This document shows, one piece after another, positions 1 to 6,363 of a stretch of 64,000 nucleotides of DNA. The position numbers and the translations under genes are program-made. Position 1 is the first letter of the stretch; each line of letters opens with the position of its first letter. Source of the DNA: Glutamicibacter nicotianae (GTDB lineage: Bacteria > Actinomycetota > Actinomycetes > Actinomycetales > Micrococcaceae); contig NZ_BJNE01000005.1 in the NCBI RefSeq assembly GCF_006539525.1, forward strand, positions 62,001-126,000, written 5' to 3'. Below the pieces are notes generated by a model. It did no database searches. It saw only the letters and a list, made by a program, of their open reading frames with translations, and had not been told where the DNA came from.

Positions 1-631
1 TCGGCGTCGGATCATTGGGCTGGCTGGAGGTCAGCGCCATGATGGCAAAGAGCAGCAGCACCGCAACCTGGAACCCGACCAGCACGTACTGGAAGACCTT
101 GGTGGCGTTCATGCCCCGATAGGAAATCCAGGCGGCCACCGCAATGAACACCAGCGTGGTGGGAATGTTGATCCACAAGTTCGTGGTCAGCTCGGCAATC
201 CAATCCTGCCCGGTGAGCTGGGCAAGGAGGATGTAGAAGAAGTCCACGGCCACGGCCGCCAGATTGGAGAGCACAATCACCGTCGCGGCGATCAGGCCCC
301 AGCCGCCCATCCAGCCGATCATCGGCCCGAAGGCACGTGTCGCCCAGGTGAAGGAGGTGCCCGAATCCGGCATGGCGCTGTTCAGCTCGCGGTAGCCCAG
401 GGCCACCAGCAGCATCGGCAGGAAGCCGGCCAGCAGGATCGCCGGCAGGCTGGTGCCGACTTCGGCCACGGTGGCGCCGAGCCCCGCGGTGAGGGTGTAG
501 GCCGGGGCGATGCAGGAGATGCCGATAACGACAAGTCCCAGAACGCCCACGGTGCCCTTGGGCAGTCCTTTTTCGTGCAGTCCGCTCTCGGAGCGTGCAG
601 GCGGCGATGCCTGCCTCAGGTCTTGCGACAT
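1..631 (-). CDS. APC-family amino acid/polyamine permease (C-terminus outside window)
   Basis: The frame opens at ATG 631 and stays open to the left edge, giving about 210 visible residues. After a hydrophilic N-terminal tail of roughly 25 residues come alternating hydrophobic helices. The first carries GISCIAPAYTLTAG, the unwound helix-1 substrate region typical of APC permeases, and PDSGTSFTWATRAFGPMIGW follows, the usual loop before helix 3. A substrate is not readable from the sequence. It lies downstream of a stress protein and putrescine oxidase on the same strand, so putrescine or another amine is the likely cargo (inference). The gap to the upstream gene is about 150 nt, so it may have its own promoter. 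The missing half prevents a finer call. Confidence 0.85.
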   Translation of the reverse strand, partial: MSQDLRQASPPARSESGLHEKGLPKGTVGVLGLVVIGISCIAPAYTLTAGLGATVAEVGTSLPAILLAGFLPMLLVALGYRELNSAMPDSGTSFTWATRAFGPMIGWMGGWGLIAATVIVLSNLAAVAVDFFYILLAQLTGQDWIAELTTNLWINIPTTLVFIAVAAWISYRGMNATKVFQYVLVGFQVAVLLLFAIMALTSSQPNDPTP

Positions 632-784
632 GGTGGTTACCTTCAAACTTTCAGCGGGGTGTGCGTGCGTCGGCTACAAGTACCGAGCCACCTTCCGTCA
701 GGGGTCAGTGAGGCGCCGTCCGCGCAGTTTCGCGGCAGGCGTCCGGGGAATATAAGGGGTGGTGCAGGATTTTTGCGGTGTTTC

Positions 785-1657
785 CTAGCGGGCCACATCA
801 AGGGTCGGGATGACGCCGATGGGCACGTTGAGCTGGCCGAGTATCCGCTGGGCCTTGGGCCCGATGAATAGACGGCGCGGAGCGGCCAGCCGGGCGGAAC
901 CGAGCAGCGCCAGGTCCCCGTCCTGCCAGGACAGCTGGGCCGTGGCTTCATCCAGTCCCTGCCCGGAGACCACCTCGATGGCCGCATCCAGGCCCAGGGA
1001 CTCGGTCAGTTCCTCCAGATAGCTGCGGGTCTTGGCCAGGTGGTCGCCCAGCTCTTGCTCGGAGTTGGCCAGCTCCGCCTGGGAGATGAGCGTGGCCACG
1101 CGCAGCGGCAAAGCGCAGGCGGCGGCGATCCGCGCCGAGAGGCCGATGACCTCGCGTGCGCCGGGCCGGTCCCCGACGAAGGCGGTCAGCCGGGTGATCT
1201 TCCCGTTGGCCGCGCGCAGCGTGGCCAACGACGCCGGCGAGGACATGAATACTGCCATCGGCGATGAATGCAGCAGCGCGTTGGCAATCGCCCCGGGGCT
1301 GAAGAAGCCGGCGCGGTGGCGCTTGCGCCCGCCCAGCACAATCCCGTGCGCCCCGAATTCCTCGCCCAGGGCGATGAGCCCCTCGGCCACCGAGGGCACC
1401 GAGCGGGCTACCGCCGAGGCGGCGATGCCCTCCGGCACCAGGGCCAGGGCTTCGGCCGCCCAGCGGTCCACCTGGGCGGAGAGGATGGTGGAGAATCCAT
1501 GATCCCCGCCGGGGTAGACCGCATTGAACGGGGTGGAGGCTGGCAGCACGATGGCGATCTTCAAGGATGCATCGCGGGTGCCAGCCACCAGGGCGCTGGC
1601 CAGTTCGATGGCTTCGGCACCGCGCTGGTCAGCGGTGTAGCCTACAAGCAATTTCAT
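785..1657 (-). CDS. Universal stress protein, tandem UspA domains
   Basis: A 290-residue cytoplasmic protein made of two UspA-like halves (about 1-145 and 150-285). The N-terminal half starts KLLVGYTADQRGAEAIELA, the usual beta1-alpha1 of Usp proteins, and each half ends in a glycine-rich stretch before a short strand (GIVLGGRKRHRAGFFSPGAI; LALLGSARLAAPRRLFIGPK) resembling the ATP-binding G-2x-G-9x-G segment. Its ATG is only 3 nt beyond the putrescine oxidase stop, so the two are translated from one message. Usp proteins bind ATP or act in stress adaptation; a specific role here is unknown. Linkage to amine oxidation, which releases H2O2 and aldehyde, may be meaningful (inference). Confidence 0.9.
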   Translation of the reverse strand: MKLLVGYTADQRGAEAIELASALVAGTRDASLKIAIVLPASTPFNAVYPGGDHGFSTILSAQVDRWAAEALALVPEGIAASAVARSVPSVAEGLIALGEEFGAHGIVLGGRKRHRAGFFSPGAIANALLHSSPMAVFMSSPASLATLRAANGKITRLTAFVGDRPGAREVIGLSARIAAACALPLRVATLISQAELANSEQELGDHLAKTRSYLEELTESLGLDAAIEVVSGQGLDEATAQLSWQDGDLALLGSARLAAPRRLFIGPKAQRILGQLNVPIGVIPTLDVAR

Positions 1658-1660
1658 GGC

Positions 1661-3088
1661 TTAGGCGTTCGCCTCTTCCTTGGCACCGGTCAGCGTGGCC
1701 ACCCCGTCATAGCTCTGGTCGTAATCGGTGCCGTCCAGTGCGGCAATGATGCGTGCGGCCGAGCGCCGGCCCATGCGCACCGCGCCGTCCACGTGCTGGA
1801 ACCCTTCGCCGGCCAGGTCGGAGGAGGAGAAGTAGATCGGTCCGACATTCTCGTTCTGCGCCGGGCCGAAGCGGTGCAGGCCGCCCAAATCGTAGCTGGT
1901 GGCGTAGGCTCCGCGGGTCCATTCCTCGGCGGCGAAGTCCGAGAGGTAGAAGACCTTGGGATCCAGGGCCTTCTCCCCCAGGTAGCCGGCCATGGACTTG
2001 AGGATCGCCGTGCGGCGCTGCTGCTCGTCCAGTTCCCACATGGCATCGGCCTTCAGATCCGAGATGAAGCCGACCAGGGTGCCGGTTTCCTCGCCGATGT
2101 AGGTGTTGTCATAGATTTCCTGGACCAGATTGGCCGGGCCGAAACAGGTGCCGGAGAGCCCTTCTTCGCGCCAGAACGGGGTGCCGTAGACGGCATGCAC
2201 CTTGATCACCAGGCCCATGGACTGGTGCTGGTGGGTGACCTGCTGCTTGCGCGGCAGCGCCGGAACGTAGGAGATGCGCGAGTACAGGTTCGGCGGCACC
2301 GCCAGCACGGCCTTCTTGGCCGAGACGGTTACGCTGCTGCCGTGGGCCACCACGCCGCCGTCGAACCATTCGAGCTTGAGCACCGGGTTGCCCAGGAAGA
2401 CGATGTCCTCGCCCAGCTTTTCGGCCAGTGTCTTGGAGACGCCCTGCATGGTGCCCACGATGCGCCGGTCCAGGATGAAGTCCTCGTCGACCAGGTTGTC
2501 GAAGGAGCCGGCCGAGGACGCCATGAGCACCGCCTGCAGCGCGGAGAAGGTGTGCGCCGGCTTGGTGAGCATGCCCCCGGCGATGAACAGTCCCACGTTG
2601 TTGCAGGCCAGTTCGTCGGCGGAGTGCTGGCGCAGGAAGTGGTGGAAGGAGATCTTGTCCAGTTCTTCGGCCTGCGGGTGCTCCCATGGCCTGTCCGGAT
2701 CCATGCCAGCGGCCAGTTCGTTCATCAGCGCTACCAGCTTGTCCATTTCGGCTACGGTGCTGGCGGCTACCGGGAAGTCCTCCCCTTCGTAGGCGATCCG
2801 TTCGCCGTCCTCGGTGAGGTAGACGCTCTTGCCGGCCTTGTAGCGTTCGAAGGTCTCGATGCCCAGCTCGTTGATCAGCGAGTAGAGTCCGGTCTGGTCG
2901 GGGCTGATCCACTGGCCGCCGATTTCGATGGTCGCCCCGTCCATCTGCTCGGTCCAGGTGCGGCCGCCCACGCGGTCGCGGGCTTCGAGCACGGCGACGG
3001 ACTTGCCTGCCTTGCTCAGCTCATAGGCCGCTGTCAGCCCCGAGGGTCCCGCACCGATGACGACGACGTCGCGTTCGAGATGTTCCAT
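1661..3088 (-). CDS. puo: Putrescine oxidase (FAD-dependent monoamine oxidase)
   Basis: Oxidises putrescine to 4-aminobutanal with release of ammonia and H2O2. The protein (475 aa from ATG 3088) has the N-terminal dinucleotide-binding motif GAGPSGLTAAYEL, then EARDRVGGRTWTE, the GG-motif of flavin amine oxidases, and a C-terminal FAD segment near QHVDGAVRMGRRSAARI. FIAGGMLTKPAHTFSALQAV and similar stretches match what I remember of Micrococcus/Kocuria putrescine oxidase almost throughout. An in-frame ATG lies 18 nt upstream at 3106, but an AAGGGAG ribosome site fits the ATG at 3088. It heads a leftward operon with a Usp gene and probably the permease, and is divergent from a TetR regulator. 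Confidence 0.93.
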   Translation of the reverse strand: MEHLERDVVVIGAGPSGLTAAYELSKAGKSVAVLEARDRVGGRTWTEQMDGATIEIGGQWISPDQTGLYSLINELGIETFERYKAGKSVYLTEDGERIAYEGEDFPVAASTVAEMDKLVALMNELAAGMDPDRPWEHPQAEELDKISFHHFLRQHSADELACNNVGLFIAGGMLTKPAHTFSALQAVLMASSAGSFDNLVDEDFILDRRIVGTMQGVSKTLAEKLGEDIVFLGNPVLKLEWFDGGVVAHGSSVTVSAKKAVLAVPPNLYSRISYVPALPRKQQVTHQHQSMGLVIKVHAVYGTPFWREEGLSGTCFGPANLVQEIYDNTYIGEETGTLVGFISDLKADAMWELDEQQRRTAILKSMAGYLGEKALDPKVFYLSDFAAEEWTRGAYATSYDLGGLHRFGPAQNENVGPIYFSSSDLAGEGFQHVDGAVRMGRRSAARIIAALDGTDYDQSYDGVATLTGAKEEANA

Positions 3089-3107
3089 GATCGCTCCCTT
3101 GCACAAT

Positions 3108-3128
3108 TAAATGAATATGGTTCATTTA
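3108..3128. promoter_or_regulatory. Perfect inverted repeat, likely TetR operator
   Basis: TAAATGAA, five bases (TATGG), then TTCATTTA: an uninterrupted 8+5+8 inverted repeat. It sits 20 nt upstream of the putrescine oxidase ATG and about 65 nt upstream of the tetR ATG, so one bound dimer could control both divergent genes. Size and symmetry fit TetR-family operators; binding itself is inferred. Confidence 0.7.
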
Positions 3129-3193
3129 CCTGTCATATAGCATAGGGTACGAACATCCAGTTGTGAAGCACCCCACGTCAGGAAGAGGTCCGC

Positions 3194-3841
3194 ATGAGCG
3201 AAACGGAAGCGAGACGAGCCGGCCGCCCACGCAAGGCGGTGCTGAACCGGGAGCGCATCACCGAGCATGCGCTGGAACTGGTTTCCGGGGACGGCTACGA
3301 GTCATTGACCATGCAGCGGCTGGCAAAGTCCCTCGGCGTCTCGCCCTCGGCGCTCTACAACCACGTCGATTCGAAGCACGACCTGCTGCAGTGGATCCAG
3401 GAATGGGTCATGGCCGATATCGACACGTCGGTCTTCGATGAGGCGGGCATCAAGGAAGCGCTGCTGAAGTGGGCTACGAGCTACCGCAACGTCTTCGCCC
3501 GGCACATTCCGCTGATCCCGGTCATTGCGGTCCTGCCGGTCACCGATTCCCCGCGCACCCTGGGCATGTACGAGCGCGTGGCCGAAGCACTGGCGGACTT
3601 CGGCATGGCGGAGAACGAGATTGTGCCGACGATTGTCGCACTGGAGTCGTTCATTTTCGGCTCGGCCATGGACACCGCCGCGCCCCATGACATTTTCGAT
3701 ACCAGCAACCACCAGGATCTGACTCCGCATTTCACCCGGGCCGTGGCGGCGCAACGCCGCTCGAAGCTCGATACCAGCGATGATTCGTTCCAGCGCGGGC
3801 TCACGGCTCTGGTATCCGGCCTGCTGGCCAACGGAAGCTGA
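3194..3841 (+). CDS. TetR-family transcriptional regulator
   Basis: A 215-residue DNA-binding regulator. Residues about 12-60 form the TetR helix-turn-helix: a basic lead (RRAGRPRKAVLNRERI), then YESLTMQRLAKSLGVSPSAL and the recognition helix ending YNHVDSKHDLL. The remaining part is a helical ligand domain with no recognisable signature, so the effector cannot be read; putrescine or its aldehyde product is a reasonable guess from context. Start at 3194 has a purine-rich ribosome site (AGGAAGAGG). It is divergent from putrescine oxidase and followed after 2 nt by the small lapA-like gene, indicating a bicistronic message. Confidence 0.9.
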   Translation: MSETEARRAGRPRKAVLNRERITEHALELVSGDGYESLTMQRLAKSLGVSPSALYNHVDSKHDLLQWIQEWVMADIDTSVFDEAGIKEALLKWATSYRNVFARHIPLIPVIAVLPVTDSPRTLGMYERVAEALADFGMAENEIVPTIVALESFIFGSAMDTAAPHDIFDTSNHQDLTPHFTRAVAAQRRSKLDTSDDSFQRGLTALVSGLLANGS

Positions 3842-3843
3842 CC

Positions 3844-4053
3844 ATGGATAATGAGCCGAAGCCGCGGATCACCGGCAAGCAGTGGGCTTCCATTGCACTG
3901 GTGGCTATTGCACTGGTCTTCATCCTGCAGAACCTGACCTATGTGCGCGTGGAATTCTTCCTCTTCCACACCGCCGCGCCGTTGTGGCTGATCCTGCTGA
4001 TCACCTTGGCGGCAGGCTACGCCATCGGGTGGTTTTCCCGGCGGCGGAACTAG
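3844..4053 (+). CDS. Small LapA-domain (DUF1049) membrane protein
   Basis: A 69-residue protein with two predicted transmembrane helices (about residues 13-31 and 42-62) joined by a short loop (YVRVEFFLFHTAAP) and ending in a positively charged RRRN tail. This layout matches LapA/DUF1049 proteins, whose role in Gram-positives is not established. The ATG is 2 nt past the tetR stop, suggesting translational coupling. The last 93 bases, covering the second helix, recur at 16279-16371 with 69 bases identical in a row. Confidence 0.8.
   Translation: MDNEPKPRITGKQWASIALVAIALVFILQNLTYVRVEFFLFHTAAPLWLILLITLAAGYAIGWFSRRRN
3961..4053 (+). repeat. lapA 3' segment, copy 1 of dispersed direct repeat
   Basis: Matches 16279-16371 base for base from 3961 to 4029 (69 nt), then with a few substitutions to the shared TAG stop. 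It encodes the second transmembrane helix of the intact lapA-type gene. Confidence 0.95.
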
Positions 4054-4059
4054 CACGGC

Positions 4060-4095
4060 GGAGAACCCCGAACACCGCGGTGTTCGGGGTTCTCC
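4060..4095. terminator. 36-nt perfect palindrome, probable bidirectional terminator
   Basis: Bases 4060-4077 are the exact reverse complement of 4078-4095 (GGAGAACCCCGAACACCG and its complement), giving a stem of about 16 bp with a CGCG apex. It lies between the converging lapA-type gene and manA. There is no long U-tract on either side, so it may also protect 3' ends. Confidence 0.75.
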
Positions 4096-4145
4096 AGCAG
4101 CAAGCAGGCCTCGTCGGCCAGGAATCCGCTACCTGGCCGCAGCGC

Positions 4146-5357
4146 TCAGCGGGCGCTGGTCGTCGCCACCCACAATTCGCCGCGGCCTTCGGTGCGCACA
4201 TACTGCTCATCCGGGGTCAAGTAGATCGCTTCGCCGCGCCGCGGGCTCGAGCTGCCCAACGCTCCGGAAACCATCAGCTCCCCTGACTCCGCGATTGCCA
4301 CGGCAGGACCTGCCAGCGGCAGCTGCGAATCATCCTGCAAACGGTGCAGTGCGAAGCCGGTGCCAGCCGGCCGGTAGCTGGTGATGTTCACGCCGGTCGG
4401 CTCGGCGGCCAGGAAGGGCGGGGCCATGGGTGCGAAGTCCAGCACCCGGAGCAATTCATCCAGGTCAACATGCTTGGAGGTCAGCCCGCCGCGCATCACG
4501 TTGTCGCTGGGACCCATCAGCTCGATGCCCAGACCCGAAAGGTAGGCGTGGATGTTCCCGGCGTCCAGGAACAGTGCCTCGCCACGGGCCAGGGTGACCT
4601 TGTTGAGCAGCAGCGTGAGCACGATCCCCGGATCGCCGGGGTAGGCGCCAGCCACATCCCTGAGGGTGGCGAAGCTCGAAGCGAAGCGTCCGCTGCGGGC
4701 CACCATGCTGCCTGCCAGCCGCACGACCAGGCCGGTCAGCTCCTCGATGGCCTGCTGGTACTGTCCGCCGAGCACCAGGCCGAGCGCGGTCTCCATGGGG
4801 TTGCGCGTTGACAGGAGCGTTTCGAACAGCTCCAGCGGTCTGAGGGATTCCACCCCCAGTTCCGCCGCGGCCATCCGCAGCGTGGAGAGGACCCCCTGCA
4901 CCTCATCCAGCGGACGAAATCCGGACAGCGCCTGGAACCCGTCTTTGAGCGCGACAATGATTTCCGGCTTGGCGAAGCTGTCCTTGTAATTCCGGTGGGG
5001 TGCGCCCAGCGGTATTCCTGCGCGTTCCTCGGCGGCGAAGCCCAAGGCCGCTTGGGCCGCGGTGGGATGGGCCTGCAGCGACAGCGGGGTTTCGGCGGCC
5101 AGGATCTTGAGCAGGAATGGCAGCGATTGGCCCTGCCCGCCAGTGCCCAGTGCGCGCTGCGGTTCGGCACTGATCCATGCCGCGAGATCGGGAAAGTCCG
5201 GTTGCGCGGCGTTGATCTTCGAGGGGTTGGCCGGGTGCGCCCCCAGCCAGAGTTCGGCTTGCGGTTCTCCGCTGGCCGGCGCCCCGAGGAAGCCGGGAAT
5301 GGCGGTGCGCGAACCCCAGGCGTAGGGGCGCGGCGTATTGGTGATGCTCACTAGCAC
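4146..5357 (-). CDS. manA: Mannose-6-phosphate isomerase, class I
   Basis: Interconverts mannose-6-phosphate and fructose-6-phosphate, passing mannose from mannan into glycolysis. The 403-aa protein opens with NTPRPYAWGSRTAIPGFLG, and AELWLGAHPANPSKI plus PFLLKILAAETPLSLQAHPT carry the zinc-site Gln/His pattern of type I PMI. KPEIIVALKDGFQALSGFRP supplies the conserved metal-binding Glu, and LDAGNIHAYLSGLGIELMG is the family signature near residue 270. It is the last gene of the leftward mannan operon and overlaps the preceding kinase gene by 7 nt, which ties kinase and isomerase together. Confidence 0.95.
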   Translation of the reverse strand: MLVSITNTPRPYAWGSRTAIPGFLGAPASGEPQAELWLGAHPANPSKINAAQPDFPDLAAWISAEPQRALGTGGQGQSLPFLLKILAAETPLSLQAHPTAAQAALGFAAEERAGIPLGAPHRNYKDSFAKPEIIVALKDGFQALSGFRPLDEVQGVLSTLRMAAAELGVESLRPLELFETLLSTRNPMETALGLVLGGQYQQAIEELTGLVVRLAGSMVARSGRFASSFATLRDVAGAYPGDPGIVLTLLLNKVTLARGEALFLDAGNIHAYLSGLGIELMGPSDNVMRGGLTSKHVDLDELLRVLDFAPMAPPFLAAEPTGVNITSYRPAGTGFALHRLQDDSQLPLAGPAVAIAESGELMVSGALGSSSPRRGEAIYLTPDEQYVRTEGRGELWVATTSAR

Positions 5358-6349
5358 TGGATCTGGACGCTTTCATCGGTGGCGGTTACGGTCTGGGAAA
5401 CCATGGACTGCAGGGGATGCTGCGCCGCGAGGCTGGCCAGATGGGCGGCCCCGTCCAGTCCGGAGCCGGCGGCCGGCCGCAGCACCGCCGACGGTGCCAG
5501 TTGCGCCAGACGCACCGAGAATTCGGACATGATCGGCTCGCTGCCAAAGACCCCGCCCAGGCAGGCCACCGGTTGCACAGTGCCGGTGTCCTTGCCCCGG
5601 ACCCGGTCCAGGGCTGTGGCTACCGAGTGCGCCAGTTCGCCGGCCGCGCGCTGGCAAATGCCGGCGGCCACCTGGTCGGTTGCCGCCAGTTCGGAGGCCG
5701 ATCGGGCGAAGGACGCCACCAGCGCAACCCGCGCAGCAGAGGACTGCAGGCTGATATAGGCCTCTTCCAGGTCAGGCCACTGTTCGCGGACCGGTTCGGC
5801 CAGAGCCGTGGCGGGACCGCGGCCGTCGTGGGCGCGCATGACGCAGTTCAGCACCTGCTGCCCGATCCAATAGGCGCTGCCGGCATCGCCCATGATGTTG
5901 CCCCAGCCGTCCACCCGGGCCACGGACTTCTCGCCCACGGCCAGGGTGACCACTCCGGTGCCCGCGGCCACCACGGCGCCGGGGCCGTCGGCGAAGGCAC
6001 CCAGGTAACTGGTGACCGAGTCGTGGGCCAGCAGCACCCGCTGCCCGCGCGGGGCTTCGAGCATCGCCGACAGCTTGGCGGCATCGTATTCTTCCCGGGT
6101 CAGCCCGGTGGATCCGATGGCAATGGTTGCAAACGGGGTGCCAGCCTCCCGTTGGGCGTGGCTGATTGCCGCGGCCAGCTGGGGCAGGATCTCCTTGTGG
6201 GTCTGCACCCCCGGCAGCAGGATTTCCCTGGAGCCGGTGCCGGGTTCAGCACCGGTGTGCGGGCGCAGCTTGATGCCGGTCTGCCCTGCATCGACGGCCA
6301 GCAGGCCGTTGCCCAGCTCGGGCTGGGTTTCACGTAGGTGGTGGTTCAC
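5351..6349 (-). CDS. BadF/BadG-type ATPase, sugar kinase candidate (possible mannokinase)
   Basis: A 332-aa member of the BadF/BadG/BcrA/BcrD ATPase family, which includes N-acetylglucosamine kinases. The N-terminal LAVDAGQTGIKLR is the phosphate-1 motif of the actin-like ATPase fold; DSVTSYLGAFADGPGAVVAAGTGVV (two pieces) is phosphate-2; VDGWGNIMGDAGSAYWIG is the signature loop; CLGGVFGSE is near the adenosine motif. It lies between beta-mannosidase and manA and overlaps manA by 7 nt. The pathway needs an ATP-dependent mannose kinase and no other kinase is present in the operon, so mannose phosphorylation is my inference. A paralogue is at 21350-22279. Confidence 0.85.
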   Translation of the reverse strand: MNHHLRETQPELGNGLLAVDAGQTGIKLRPHTGAEPGTGSREILLPGVQTHKEILPQLAAAISHAQREAGTPFATIAIGSTGLTREEYDAAKLSAMLEAPRGQRVLLAHDSVTSYLGAFADGPGAVVAAGTGVVTLAVGEKSVARVDGWGNIMGDAGSAYWIGQQVLNCVMRAHDGRGPATALAEPVREQWPDLEEAYISLQSSAARVALVASFARSASELAATDQVAAGICQRAAGELAHSVATALDRVRGKDTGTVQPVACLGGVFGSEPIMSEFSVRLAQLAPSAVLRPAAGSGLDGAAHLASLAAQHPLQSMVSQTVTATDESVQIQC

Positions 6350-6363
6350 GGTGTTTTGGATTC

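Noticed and set aside
1268-3145. Open frame of 625 codons antisense to putrescine oxidase.
   Set aside because: No domain, His/Gln/Gly-rich composition, and the reverse strand is a well-conserved enzyme.
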